The position numbers and the translations under genes are program-made. A DNA stretch of 64,000 nt from Gammaproteobacteria bacterium (GTDB lineage: Bacteria > Pseudomonadota > Gammaproteobacteria > Eutrophobiales > Eutrophobiaceae). Shown here piece by piece: positions 45,256 to 55,627 of this stretch; the stretch's first letter is position 1; the number at the start of each line of letters is the position of its first letter. Below the pieces are notes generated by a model. That model did no database searches, was not told the DNA's origin, and was given only the letters and a program-made list of their open reading frames with translations. The stretch is taken from assembly GCA_022826885.1 (NCBI GenBank), contig JAJDUB010000014.1, positions 54,249-118,248 of the forward strand, in the 5' to 3' direction.

Positions 45256-46004
45256 AGTTACTTGTAGACATCGGCAATACCCGGGTCAAATGGGCCTGCG
45301 CCGACGATAAAACCCTGTTCGGACACGGCGCTTTTACCTATACACAGGATACGCTTTCCGAACTGCTCCGGCGTAACTGGCAGGAACTGGTTAGACCGGA
45401 ACAGGTATATTTTGCCAGCGTGGCTGACGCCGGCATCACTGCGCAAGTTCACGAATTCGTCCGATCTGCCTGGAAACTGGAAGCGCGGCAGGCAGTGACC
45501 GAAAAGGAACGCGGGGGGGTGCGGAATGCCTATGACGATGTGGCGGCAATGGGCGTGGATCGATGGCTTGCGATGCTGTCAGCCTGGAGCAGGCATAAAA
45601 AACCGCTTTGTGTCATTGACAGCGGCACTGCGCTCACGGTCGATATCATCCTGGGAAACGGACAACATGCCGGAGGCTTCATACTGCCCGGCCTGTCTCT
45701 CATGGCGGCGGCGCTGGCACGGGAAACCCATGGGATTCGCAGGCATCAGGAACAGGACCTGGAACTGGAATATGGCCGTTCCACCGCAGCATGCATCAGC
45801 AACGGTTTTGCCTTCGCACTGGCGGGCCTGCTGGACCGCTGCTTCAGTAAAACCAGGGAAGAGCAGGGCGTCGAACTGCTTTCCATAATTACGGGCGGAG
45901 CAGCGGAACAGACACTGCCCCTGGTGCCCGGCCGGCATATACATGAACCCCATCTTGTCCTGCAGGGCCTGCATATCTGGAGTCAGGGTAAAGGGCACCT
46001 CTAA
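45252..46004 (+). CDS. coaX: Type III pantothenate kinase
   Basis: CoaX phosphorylates pantothenate, the first step of CoA synthesis. It replaces CoaA in many bacteria, is not feedback-inhibited by CoA, and needs a monovalent cation. The 250-residue protein of the ASKHA fold has LLVDIGNTRVKWA at the N-terminus (phosphate loop), GVDRWLAMLSAW, CVIDSGTALTVDII (catalytic region), and HAGGFILPGLSLM. The start is TTG 45252, in a TTGA overlap with birA; the birA-coaX pair is conserved in Pseudomonas and relatives. Confidence 0.94.
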   Translation: MKLLVDIGNTRVKWACADDKTLFGHGAFTYTQDTLSELLRRNWQELVRPEQVYFASVADAGITAQVHEFVRSAWKLEARQAVTEKERGGVRNAYDDVAAMGVDRWLAMLSAWSRHKKPLCVIDSGTALTVDIILGNGQHAGGFILPGLSLMAAALARETHGIRRHQEQDLELEYGRSTAACISNGFAFALAGLLDRCFSKTREEQGVELLSIITGGAAEQTLPLVPGRHIHEPHLVLQGLHIWSQGKGHL

Positions 46005-46077
46005 AAATATTCAACAATGAACCGGAACCACCTGATAAACTGGAAAGAGTACTGGCCCCAAATATGAATCAGCAATA

Positions 46078-46296
46078 ATGAGATGGGTAGCTTTAATACT
46101 GCTGGCAGGCAACCTGGGATACCTGGGTTGGGAACTGGATCGCGGGACCAGGTCGCTCGTAGCGAATAGTCCGCCGCCCCTGAAGATTCCTGCGGGGGCG
46201 GACACTCTGAAAATCATGGATGAAGCTGCCGGACTGCAGGAGTTGAAGCCTGTCTACGGATGGCAGAAACCTGCCAGGGTCATGGTGCCGGAGTAA
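46078..46296 (+). CDS. Truncated SPOR-protein-like membrane stub
   Basis: This 72-residue protein has an N-terminal membrane anchor (MRWVALILLAGNLGYLGWEL) followed by a short periplasmic-type linker (IPAGADTLKIMDEAAGL). In Pseudomonas-type genomes the gene after coaX encodes a longer protein with this same anchor plus a C-terminal peptidoglycan-binding SPOR domain. Here the SPOR domain is absent, and a half REP-like repeat begins about 17 bp after the stop. It may be a truncated remnant or a naturally short form. The ATG start is preceded by no strong ribosome site. Confidence 0.6.
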   Translation: MRWVALILLAGNLGYLGWELDRGTRSLVANSPPPLKIPAGADTLKIMDEAAGLQELKPVYGWQKPARVMVPE

Positions 46297-46312
46297 ATGT
46301 GTGCATTGTGCG

Positions 46313-46327
46313 ACCTGACCCCATTTA
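46313..46327. repeat. Half-copy of a REP-like repeat after the SPOR-type stub
   Basis: The motif CTGACCCC, the outer part of the right arm of the repeats at 14387-14500, occurs here without its partner arm. Confidence 0.4.
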
Positions 46328-47233
46328 CCCCGCATAACTCAACGCGATCCCGCAAAAAATAACCAGGCCCACCCAGTTGTTGTTGAGAAACGCCTTGAAA
46401 CACCTGCCCGGCTTCCGGTCATAAATCAGGTATTGCTGGTATATGAACAGGAGTACGACACACAGCAGCGCCGCAAGATAGGCCGCGCCGAGCCCCGTCT
46501 GGCTGCCGATACTGTACAGGGCCGCGATAAACATGACCTGTATGATGCCGATAATGACGCGGTCCGCGTCGTCCAGCAGTATGGCAGTGGACTTCAGGCC
46601 GATGCGTAAATCATCTTCCCGGTCCGCCATTGCATACATGGTGTCGTAGATTAATACCCAGAGCATGTTCGCAGCGAAGATCAGCCAGGCGATTGCCGGC
46701 ACGCCGCCGGTGGAGGCAGCGAACGCCATGGGAATACCCCAGCTGAATGCAAATCCGAGAAACACCTGCGGCAGGTAGGTATAGCGTTTCATAAAGGGAT
46801 ACAACACTGTAATACAGACCGCGAAGATCGATAACAATACGGTAAGAAGGTTGGTGGTAAGCACCAGCAGGAAAGCGCACAGCGTCAGAACCGCGATGAT
46901 GCCGCGGGCTTCTTTTGCCGAAACCCTGCCGGTCGCGACAGGGCGGTTCCTGGTGCGGTCAACGTGCAGGTCGAAATCCCTGTCAGCCAGGTCGTTGACG
47001 ACCACCCCGGCGGACCGGGTAAGGAACACACCCGGAACGAACACCGCCAGCAGGTGCAATGTCGGCATGCCCGCGTTAGCAATCCACAAGGCCCAGAGTG
47101 TGGGCCATAACAGCAGTAACCAGCCGATGGGCCTGTCCAGGCGGATCAGCTCCGCATAGTCGGCGGATCTTGCCTTTACTGTCTGACAGAGCCTTGTCAG
47201 ACTTTGCCGAAGTCGATCTTGGTGCTCAGCCAT
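46325..47233 (-). CDS. ubiA: 4-hydroxybenzoate polyprenyltransferase
   Basis: UbiA attaches the polyprenyl tail to 4-hydroxybenzoate in ubiquinone synthesis, in the inner membrane. The 302-residue protein has about 9 helices. It carries the two Asp-rich motifs that bind Mg-diphosphate, NDLADRDFDLHVDRTRNRP (about residues 79-97) and DTMYAMADREDDLRIGLKS (about 195-213). The RLDRPIGWLLLLWPTLWALW opening is typical. The start lies 37 bp inside the end of recG, so the genes are co-translated. No downstream partner of ubiquinone synthesis (ubiC) is present. Confidence 0.95.
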   Translation of the reverse strand: MAEHQDRLRQSLTRLCQTVKARSADYAELIRLDRPIGWLLLLWPTLWALWIANAGMPTLHLLAVFVPGVFLTRSAGVVVNDLADRDFDLHVDRTRNRPVATGRVSAKEARGIIAVLTLCAFLLVLTTNLLTVLLSIFAVCITVLYPFMKRYTYLPQVFLGFAFSWGIPMAFAASTGGVPAIAWLIFAANMLWVLIYDTMYAMADREDDLRIGLKSTAILLDDADRVIIGIIQVMFIAALYSIGSQTGLGAAYLAALLCVVLLFIYQQYLIYDRKPGRCFKAFLNNNWVGLVIFCGIALSYAG

Positions 47234-49296
47234 CTCGATACCAGTTTATTCACCCGTTCCGGGCTTTCAGACAGGACAATGTCGGCGGCTTGCCGGACTC
47301 TCGGGATCAGGTGTGCATCCCGTACGAAATCGGCGATGTGCAACTCCGGCAGACCCGTTTGCCTTGTCCCCAGAATCTCCCCGGGACCACGCAGTTCCAG
47401 GTCGCTCTGTGCAATCGCAAACCCGTCATTGGTTTCTCGCATCCTGTTCAATCTTACCCGTGCATTATCCGACAGCGGTGTCTGGTAGAGTAAGACACAA
47501 TCGCTTGCCTGGGAACCCCGACCGACCCTGCCGCGTAACTGGTGCAACTGGGATAGTCCCAGGCGCTCGGCATTCTCGATGATCATCAGGCTGGCGTTGG
47601 CAACATCAACACCCACCTCTATCACCGTGGTCGCTACCAGCAGATCTGTCTTGCCGGCCTTGAAGTCATTCATCACCATCTCCTTGTGGGAGCTTTTCAT
47701 CCTGCCGTGGATCAGGCCGACGGTTAAGCCGGTCAATTGCCGGGCCAGGTGTTTCTGAATCTCTTCAGCCGCCTGTAACTGCAGCGTGTCCGAGTTTTCT
47801 ATCAATGTACATACCCAGTAAGCCTGCCGACCCTGTTTGCAGACTTCATGGATACGTTCGATGACTTCTTCCCGTTTTTCATTAGAGATCACCGTTGTGT
47901 TGATGGGACGGCGTCCGGGGGGCAACTGGTCGATAACGGAAATATCCAGGTCTGCGAACAAGGTCATGGCGAGTGTCCTGGGAATAGGTGTCGCGGTCAT
48001 AATCAACTGGTGGGGTTGCCGGGTTTTTCCCGTGCCTTTTTCCAGCAGCGCGAGCCGCTGGTCGACACCGAAACGGTGCTGCTCGTCGATAATGATCAGG
48101 CCGACATTGCCGAATGCAACCTGGTCCTGGAACAACGCGTGGGTTCCGACCACAACCATTGGCCGTGCAGAATTCAGGTGCGCCAGTACGTCTTCCTTTT
48201 CATTGCGCGACTGTTTCCCTGTCAGAAGGGACACCGGAATACCGATAGGCGAGAACCATTGCCTGATATTGAAATAATGCTGGTCCGCAAGTATTTCCGT
48301 AGGGGCCATCAGGGCAACCTGGTAGCCGGAACGGATAACCAGCAGGGCGGCGATAGCAGCCACCACGGTCTTGCCGGAACCGACATCGCCCTGGACCAGG
48401 CGCAGCATCGGCGCAGGTTTCAGCATGTCCTTGCGGATTTCTGCCAGGACCCGCTTCTGCGCGCCCGTCAGTTCGAACGGCAGGTTGTCCAGGAAGGTCC
48501 TGATCCTGCCGTCAGCCTTGTTGCCGATAACGAACGAGGCCCGCGCCTGGACTGTTTTCCTGATCAGCCGCAGGCTCAGGTGGTGCGCCAGCAGTTCCTC
48601 GAAAACCAGGCGTTGCTGGGCCGGGTGGTTGCCGTTCGTCAGGCTGTCCAGGTCTGCATCCCGCGGCGGCCTGTGCACGAACCGTAATGCCTGGTCCAGG
48701 CTGAAAGCGGAAAACTTTTGCAGGATCCGGTCCGGCAGCAATTCGGCCAGGCCGGTGTTGTCCCGGGACATGGTTTCCAGCGCCTGCCCGGTCAGGTTGC
48801 GCAGCTTGAACTGGGAAACCCCCTGGGTCAATGGGTATACGGGTGTCAGCGTCTGTTCCAGGTGGTCGTCCCCGTCTGCGTCCACCCGCCGGTATTCGGG
48901 ATGGACCATTTCCAGCGCCTGGTTGACGCGCCTTATCTGGCCCCAGCAGCGCAGGCACATGCCCTGCTTCAGGCCGGCCTGCTGCGCCCGGGTGAAATGA
49001 AAGAACCTGAGGGTTATGGCCCCGGTACCGTCGCTGATGCGGCACAGCAGGCTCCGGCGCCGTCCCGCCGGCGCCTGGATCAGTTCAATCGTCCCCTGGC
49101 ACAAGGCGCTGTCGCCGGACCTCAGGCTGCCGATGGGAACAAGCCGGGTCCGGTCGATATACCGGTAGGGGAGGTGAAACAACAGGTCCTGGACCTTGCG
49201 GATTCCCAGGTGCTGCAGGCGTTCACCGGTGCGCGGACCGACGCCTTTCAATTTAACGACCGGATCGCTGAGAGTTGGGCGTAGTTCGGGACCCAC
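47197..49296 (-). CDS. recG: ATP-dependent DNA helicase RecG
   Basis: RecG remodels stalled forks and Holliday junctions. The 699-residue protein has an N-terminal wedge/OB domain (LKGVGPRTGERLQHLGIRKV, LLFHLPYRYIDRTRL). The SF2 motor follows: Walker A LVQGDVGSGKTVVAAIAALL, Walker B LIIIDEQHRFG, motif III TATPIPRTLAMTLF, and ATTVIEVGVDVANASLMIIE with QLRGRVGRG. The length is normal. It overlaps ubiA by 37 bp and is 12 bp after spoT on the same strand. Confidence 0.96.
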   Translation of the reverse strand: MGPELRPTLSDPVVKLKGVGPRTGERLQHLGIRKVQDLLFHLPYRYIDRTRLVPIGSLRSGDSALCQGTIELIQAPAGRRRSLLCRISDGTGAITLRFFHFTRAQQAGLKQGMCLRCWGQIRRVNQALEMVHPEYRRVDADGDDHLEQTLTPVYPLTQGVSQFKLRNLTGQALETMSRDNTGLAELLPDRILQKFSAFSLDQALRFVHRPPRDADLDSLTNGNHPAQQRLVFEELLAHHLSLRLIRKTVQARASFVIGNKADGRIRTFLDNLPFELTGAQKRVLAEIRKDMLKPAPMLRLVQGDVGSGKTVVAAIAALLVIRSGYQVALMAPTEILADQHYFNIRQWFSPIGIPVSLLTGKQSRNEKEDVLAHLNSARPMVVVGTHALFQDQVAFGNVGLIIIDEQHRFGVDQRLALLEKGTGKTRQPHQLIMTATPIPRTLAMTLFADLDISVIDQLPPGRRPINTTVISNEKREEVIERIHEVCKQGRQAYWVCTLIENSDTLQLQAAEEIQKHLARQLTGLTVGLIHGRMKSSHKEMVMNDFKAGKTDLLVATTVIEVGVDVANASLMIIENAERLGLSQLHQLRGRVGRGSQASDCVLLYQTPLSDNARVRLNRMRETNDGFAIAQSDLELRGPGEILGTRQTGLPELHIADFVRDAHLIPRVRQAADIVLSESPERVNKLVSRWLSTKIDFGKV

Positions 49297-49308
49297 GAGC
49301 CGGAGCGC

Positions 49309-51420
49309 TTATCTTCTGCTGATCCTGGATACGTGACGGATGTTCCTGATCCGCCTGATGATGTTGGCCAGGTGAACCCGGTCGGTAACTTCCACGACGA
49401 ATTTCAGCGTCGTATAGCGGTCATCCTTGTCGTGCATTTCCACACTGACGATATTGGCGTTACGCGCGGCGATTTCCGTGGCGATCTTGGCCAGAACACC
49501 GCGCTGGTTAGTGACTTCCACCTTGATGTTGGTGGGAAAGCTGCCGTCAATCTGCTCTTCCCAGGCAACATCCAGCCATTTGTCCGGATGATTCCTGAAT
49601 TCCGTAACGTTCGGACAGGTCTGGTGATGCACGACAATGCCGCGGCCCGTCGTGACAAATCCCAGAATGGGATCGCCGGGGATGGGCAGGCAGCACTTGG
49701 GAAAGTTGACTACCATACCCTCGGTCCCGCTTATGCTCAGCGGCGCATTATTTTTTCTTGCTCTCTTTCGCGCCGGTACCGGTTTCTCCGTCAGTTGCCT
49801 TGCAACCAGGGCGGCAATCCGGTTGCCCAACCCTATTTCCTGCAGTAATTCACTCTGGTCGTCCAGGTTAAATTCCTTCAGCAGTTTGGTCCATTGGGCA
49901 GGCTTGATTTCATCATATCCGGAGGAGAATGTTTTGAGTTCCCTGCCAAGCAGGCGCTTGCCCAGGGAGCGCGCCTCACTCTTGCGAAGATTTTTCAGGT
50001 AGTGCCTGATATTCGCCCTGGCTTTCGCGGTAACGGCAAAATTCAACCAGGCGGGATCCGGTTTTGCCCCTGGTGCGGTAATGACTTCGACGGTCTGTCC
50101 CGTGACAAGGTGAGTGCTTAACGGCGCCAGGCGCCGGTTGATCCTGACTCCCACGCAACTATTGCCTACGTCAGTGTGAATTGCGTAGGCAAAGTCCACT
50201 GCCGTTGCGCCCTTTTGCAGCTCGAAGATATCTCCCTTGGGCGTGAACGCATAAACGGATTCAGGGAACAGATCGATTTTGACATGGTCCAGGAAGTCCT
50301 GGGGGTTGCCTGCCGTAGTCTGCATTTCCATGACGTGCTGCAACCATTCACGGGCGCGTTTGTGTGCGCCGGTGCGGTCAGATGGCGGACCCGACTTGTA
50401 CAACCAGTGCGCGGCAATGCCCACCTCGGCAACGTCGTTCATGTCCTGTGTCCTGATCTGCACTTCCAGGGGCACGCCGTACGGGCCGAACAGGACGGTG
50501 TGCAGGGACTGGTATCCGTTTGACTTGGGAATCGCCACATAGTCCTTGAATTTCCCCGGGACCGGGCGGTACAGGTTATGTACGGTGCCGACCACCCGGT
50601 AGCAGGTGTCCACCTCATCGACTATGATCCGAAACGCGTAAACATCGTGGACTTCGCTGAAGGACAGGTCCTTTTCCAGCATCTTCCGGTAAATGCCGTA
50701 CAGGTGTTTTTCCCTGCCGATTACCTTGGCCGGAATTTTCTCCTGTCTCAGCCGGCGTTTGATGGAGTTTCTTATCTTGTCGATTATCTCCTTGCGATGT
50801 CCCCTGGCCTTGATGATCTGCTCGTTCAGGATGCGGTAACGCAAGGGGTAGAGCGTTGCAAAGCCCAGGTCCTCCAGTTCCAGGCGAATACTGTTTATCC
50901 CCAGGCGCTGGGCAATCGGGGCATAAATTTCCAGAGTCTCCCTGGCGATGCGCCGCCGCTTGGACGGTTCCAGGGAACCCAGGGTACGCATGTTGTGCAG
51001 GCGGTCGGCCAGTTTCACCATGATCACGCGGATATCGTTGCTCATGGCCATCAGCATCTTGCGAAAGTTGTGGGCCTGGGCTTCCGCGTGTGAATCAAAT
51101 TCAACCTGGGTCAGTTTACTGACGCCGTCAACCAGTTCCGCAACACCTTTGCCGAAGCGGCGCACGATTTCTTTTTTGTCGATAGCGGTATCTTCGATGA
51201 CGTCGTGCAGGATAGCCGCCGCAAGAGTCTGGTGATCCATATGCATATCACCAAGAATACCGGCCACTTCCAGGGGGTGGCTGATGTATGGTTCACCACT
51301 TTTCCGGTGCTGCCCTTCGTGTGCCGAGGCGCTGAACTCATAGGCGCGGCGTACCTTTTCAACCTCATCGGAGGTGAGGTAGCCACCTATCCTTTTCTCG
51401 AGTTCGGAAATAGTCGTCAT
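49309..51420 (-). CDS. spoT: Bifunctional (p)ppGpp synthase/hydrolase SpoT
   Basis: This stringent-response enzyme of the RelA/SpoT family has 703 residues. The hydrolase HD domain includes YISHPLEVAGILGDMHMDHQ and ILHDVIEDTAIDK; the HD pair is intact, so hydrolysis is expected. The synthetase domain includes VDEVDTCYRVVGTVHNLYRP and YVAIPKSNGYQSLHTVLFGP. TGS (about 390-450, DIFELQKGATAVDFAYAIHT), helical and C-terminal ACT domains follow. Like E. coli SpoT it sits after rpoZ, but trmH is missing between spoT and recG. Confidence 0.96.
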   Translation of the reverse strand: MTTISELEKRIGGYLTSDEVEKVRRAYEFSASAHEGQHRKSGEPYISHPLEVAGILGDMHMDHQTLAAAILHDVIEDTAIDKKEIVRRFGKGVAELVDGVSKLTQVEFDSHAEAQAHNFRKMLMAMSNDIRVIMVKLADRLHNMRTLGSLEPSKRRRIARETLEIYAPIAQRLGINSIRLELEDLGFATLYPLRYRILNEQIIKARGHRKEIIDKIRNSIKRRLRQEKIPAKVIGREKHLYGIYRKMLEKDLSFSEVHDVYAFRIIVDEVDTCYRVVGTVHNLYRPVPGKFKDYVAIPKSNGYQSLHTVLFGPYGVPLEVQIRTQDMNDVAEVGIAAHWLYKSGPPSDRTGAHKRAREWLQHVMEMQTTAGNPQDFLDHVKIDLFPESVYAFTPKGDIFELQKGATAVDFAYAIHTDVGNSCVGVRINRRLAPLSTHLVTGQTVEVITAPGAKPDPAWLNFAVTAKARANIRHYLKNLRKSEARSLGKRLLGRELKTFSSGYDEIKPAQWTKLLKEFNLDDQSELLQEIGLGNRIAALVARQLTEKPVPARKRARKNNAPLSISGTEGMVVNFPKCCLPIPGDPILGFVTTGRGIVVHHQTCPNVTEFRNHPDKWLDVAWEEQIDGSFPTNIKVEVTNQRGVLAKIATEIAARNANIVSVEMHDKDDRYTTLKFVVEVTDRVHLANIIRRIRNIRHVSRISRR

Positions 51421-51528
51421 AACGGAAAGTATAACCCGAGTTGCCGGAAAAAGGGGAAAACCCGCCCGAGCCCATGCAGGGGGCGGCAGCGGTTCAGGGC
51501 ATGGCGGGGAAGGGTCTGCGGTTACCGG

Positions 51529-51813
51529 TCAGAACGAATCCTCATTCGGCAGCTCTGCCGAGTCTACCGTCTGGAATTCGATATCTTCTATATCAGGCTC
51601 AAACCGGGGTTTGCCGAGGGTTTCGATGTTTTCATACGTTACAACTCCCGCCGCGATTTCCCTCAAAGCTATCACCGTGGGCTTGTTCGACTGATCCTCA
51701 ATCAGGGGATCATTGCCCATCAGCAACTGGCGGGTGCGTTTGCTTGCCAGCAAAACCAGGTCGTAGCGGTTTTCGAGATTTTCCAGACAGTCTTCTACAG
51801 TCAGTCTTGCCAT
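51529..51813 (-). CDS. rpoZ: RNA polymerase omega subunit
   Basis: Omega helps assemble the RNA polymerase beta-prime subunit. The start is ATG 51813 ([20 protein letters not shown]), which matches the family opening; a longer frame from 51927 has no support. The 94 residues include [13 protein letters not shown] and the conserved [11 protein letters not shown] helix. It lies between gmk and spoT in the standard order. The 108-bp gap to spoT has no obvious terminator, so spoT is probably co-transcribed. Confidence 0.94.
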   Translation of the reverse strand: MARLTVEDCLENLENRYDLVLLASKRTRQLLMGNDPLIEDQSNKPTVIALREIAAGVVTYENIETLGKPRFEPDIEDIEFQTVDSAELPNEDSF

Positions 51814-51868
51814 GTGGATTCCTGCATTATCTATTTGAATAACATACAAGTTTACCGGCAGTTCCGCC

Positions 51869-52498
51869 TCATTGCAACAGTTGCCTGAGTGATGATTCAT
51901 AATAATCCCGGTGCCTGTGGTACTCATGCCGGGCGCTGAGAATGATGGCGGACAGTTGTTTCAGCGTTCTGTCAAAGAAATGATTGACTACCAGGTAGTC
52001 GAATTCTCCATAATGTTCGATCTCGCTCACGGCATCCCGCATACGGCGGCTGATATTCGGTTCTTCATCCCCCCGTCCCTTCAGGCGCTCTTCCAGGGAC
52101 GCAAGGGAAGGGGGCAGGATAAAGATATTGACGGTATCCTTGATAATGGAACGCACCTGCTGCGCTCCCTGCCAATCGATCTCCAGGATGATGTCCTTCC
52201 CGTCCGCCAGTTGCTCCTGCACCCAGGCGTGCGATGTGCCGTAAAGATGGTCAAAAACGGTGGCATGTTCCAGGAACAGGTTTTGCTCAAGCAAGGTTTG
52301 AAACTCGTCTTCACCGACAAAGAAATAATCCACCCCATGCTTCTCACCGGTTCGCGGGGGCCGGGTCGTATGGGAAATGGAAACCGCCAGGTCGGGAACG
52401 GCATCCACCAGCGCCCGCACAAGGGAACTCTTTCCGGCGCCGGAAGGTGCGCAGATGATAAACAGGGTGCCCTTGCATTTAACCGGGGTCTTCGACAT
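51869..52498 (-). CDS. gmk: Guanylate kinase
   Basis: Gmk phosphorylates GMP and dGMP to the diphosphates. The 209-residue protein has the P-loop [17 protein letters not shown], the GMP-binding [20 protein letters not shown] and the lid [12 protein letters not shown], followed by [14 protein letters not shown]. The start at 52498 ([10 protein letters not shown]) is preferred; an ATG at 52513 adds five residues and is also possible. It is first in the gmk-rpoZ-spoT-recG-ubiA run. Confidence 0.95.
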   Translation of the reverse strand: MSKTPVKCKGTLFIICAPSGAGKSSLVRALVDAVPDLAVSISHTTRPPRTGEKHGVDYFFVGEDEFQTLLEQNLFLEHATVFDHLYGTSHAWVQEQLADGKDIILEIDWQGAQQVRSIIKDTVNIFILPPSLASLEERLKGRGDEEPNISRRMRDAVSEIEHYGEFDYLVVNHFFDRTLKQLSAIILSARHEYHRHRDYYESSLRQLLQ

Positions 52499-52611
52499 GG
52501 GTAAAGTATACAATATGCAAGACAGCTTAGGAAACCTTGATAAAGTCAGAACTTCCTTAAGTAACCGGACACATGACGCAAATCGCGGTAACGGTCAAAC
52601 CGTTTGACTGA

Positions 52612-53721
<1,110 letters not shown>

Positions 53722-53757
53722 GGTTTGCCAGGATTCTGCTAGAATTATCTGAATAAT

Positions 53758-54111
53758 ATGGGTTTTCTCACTACACATGTTTTGGATACTGCGCACGGCA
53801 TGCCGGCAGCGGGCATGGCCATCGAGTTGTTTTCGATTGACGGCGACAAGCGTACCCTGGTGAAATCCACTGTCACAAACCGGGACGGCCGCTGCGATGC
53901 CCCCCTGCTTGAAGGCGGCGATTTCAGGGCCGGCGTCTGGGAACTGGTATTTCACACGGCAGGTTATTTTACGGAACAGGGAGTTGGGTTGCCGGATCCC
54001 CCTTTTCTTGACCGGGTGACATTGCGGTTCGGCATTGCCGCCTCCGCCGAGCACTATCACGTGCCCTTGCTGGTGTCGCCCTGGAGCTACAGCACTTACC
54101 GCGGTAGTTGA
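53758..54111 (+). CDS. uraH: 5-hydroxyisourate hydrolase (transthyretin-like)
   Basis: HIU hydrolase opens 5-hydroxyisourate to OHCU. The 117-residue transthyretin-fold protein has the N-terminal active-site His in [16 protein letters not shown], the middle catalytic [10 protein letters not shown], and the strictly conserved C-terminal YRGS. These residues set it apart from true transthyretins. It is followed 4 bp later by xdhA. The OHCU decarboxylase (uraD) that normally accompanies it is not in this cluster, so the following step must be supplied elsewhere or occur spontaneously. Confidence 0.95.
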   Translation: MGFLTTHVLDTAHGMPAAGMAIELFSIDGDKRTLVKSTVTNRDGRCDAPLLEGGDFRAGVWELVFHTAGYFTEQGVGLPDPPFLDRVTLRFGIAASAEHYHVPLLVSPWSYSTYRGS

Positions 54112-54115
54112 TGCC

Positions 54116-55627
54116 ATGCCTGATACAAACGCTAACGGCACGGAAAACGGGACAATTCGTTTCCTGCTGGACGATACTGTACATGAAGTCGCAAATGTCG
54201 CGCCTACGACCACCGTATTGAACTACCTGAGGGACGTCCTGCAACGCACAGGTTCCAAGGAAGGCTGCGCCGAGGGGGATTGCGGGGCCTGTACCGTGGT
54301 CGTTGCCGACCTGGACGGGCAACAGGTGCGTTTCCGTTCCATGAATTCCTGTATCCAGTTCCTGCCGACCCTGAACGGCAAGGCCCTGTACACCGTGGAG
54401 AGCCTGAAGAAACTCGGCAGGAACGGACTGCATCCCGTGCAACAGGCCATGGTGGACTGTCACGGTTCCCAGTGCGGCTTTTGTACTCCCGGGTTTGTCA
54501 TGTCGCTGTTTGCCCTGTACAGGAACAACGCCGAACCGAACCGTGCGGAGATCGATGATGCGCTGTCGGGGAACCTTTGTCGCTGCACCGGTTACCGGCC
54601 CATCATCAGCGCCGCAGCCACGATGTACGACTATGGCAGGGACCTGCTCGATGAACAGGAGTTGACGCGGCGTCTCGAAGATATCCGTCCCGGTGTTTCA
54701 CTTGAGTTGTCTGATGGGGACAACTCCGGTTTGCAGGCTGCAGGATGCCCTGATAGTACGGCAGGCGGCAGGTTTCATGCCCCCGGGAGTCTCTCCGAAC
54801 TGGCCGGACTGATGATACGGCATCCGGAAGCCACCATCCTGGCAGGCGGCACCGACGTGGGACTATGGGTTACCAAGGCATACCGGGAGCTTCCCGTCAT
54901 CATCTACCTGGGCCGGGTCGCTGAACTGGATTACATCAATGAAACCGGAGATCACCTGGAGATCGGCGCCGCAACAAGTCTTACCGATGCGTTTGCGGCC
55001 ATGGAAAAGCACTATCCGGAACTGTATGAAATCATGCGCAGGTTTGGTTCACCACCCATCCGCAATGCCGCAACCCTGTGCGGCAATATCGCCAATGGTT
55101 CGCCTATCGGCGATACCATGCCGGCGCTCATCAGCCTGGGAGCCGACCTGGTATTGCGATGCGGAAGCACCACGCGCCGGTTACCCCTGGACGAATTTTA
55201 CCTGGACTACCGTAAAACAGCCCTGCAGCCGTCAGAGTTCGTACAGGCCGTGCGGATTCCATTGCCGCAGGGAAGCGGCAGACATTTCCGTTCCTACAAG
55301 ATCGCCAAACGCTACGACCAGGATATCTCATCGGTTTGCGGCGCATACTGGGTGCAGGTCGAGGCGGACGCGGTTGCCGAAGCGCGCATCTGCTACGGCG
55401 GCATGGCCGCGGTCCCGCAAAGGGCAGGCCGTTGCGAGGCCGCATTGCGCGGCCGCCCCTGGAACGAAACAACGGTCGAAACGGCGGTCGAGGCCCTGTC
55501 TGAAGATTATCAACCGTTGACCGACATGCGCGCCTCGGCCGCATACCGCCGGCGCGTGGCAGGCAACCTGCTGAAACGGTTCTACCTGGAAACGACGGGA
55601 GTCGAGGCCGGGATATGGGCACGATGA
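54116..55627 (+). CDS. xdhA: Xanthine dehydrogenase small subunit (2Fe-2S and FAD domains)
   Basis: XdhA is the electron-transfer subunit of the molybdenum hydroxylase that oxidises hypoxanthine and xanthine. The start at ATG 54116 is chosen because the two [2Fe-2S] domains then open correctly. The first cluster is in CAEGDCGACTVVV. The second is in CHGSQCGFCTPGFVMS and CRCTGYRPI. The FAD domain (about 210-500) has ATILAGGTDVGLWV and FGSPPIRNAATLCGNIAN. The 503-residue length fits. Its stop overlaps xdhB by 13 bp, so the subunits are coupled. Confidence 0.95.
   Translation: MPDTNANGTENGTIRFLLDDTVHEVANVAPTTTVLNYLRDVLQRTGSKEGCAEGDCGACTVVVADLDGQQVRFRSMNSCIQFLPTLNGKALYTVESLKKLGRNGLHPVQQAMVDCHGSQCGFCTPGFVMSLFALYRNNAEPNRAEIDDALSGNLCRCTGYRPIISAAATMYDYGRDLLDEQELTRRLEDIRPGVSLELSDGDNSGLQAAGCPDSTAGGRFHAPGSLSELAGLMIRHPEATILAGGTDVGLWVTKAYRELPVIIYLGRVAELDYINETGDHLEIGAATSLTDAFAAMEKHYPELYEIMRRFGSPPIRNAATLCGNIANGSPIGDTMPALISLGADLVLRCGSTTRRLPLDEFYLDYRKTALQPSEFVQAVRIPLPQGSGRHFRSYKIAKRYDQDISSVCGAYWVQVEADAVAEARICYGGMAAVPQRAGRCEAALRGRPWNETTVETAVEALSEDYQPLTDMRASAAYRRRVAGNLLKRFYLETTGVEAGIWAR

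Noticed and set aside
51814..51927. N-terminal extension of rpoZ
   Set aside because: The extra 38 residues match nothing in omega subunits; the family opening MARLTVEDC is at 51813.
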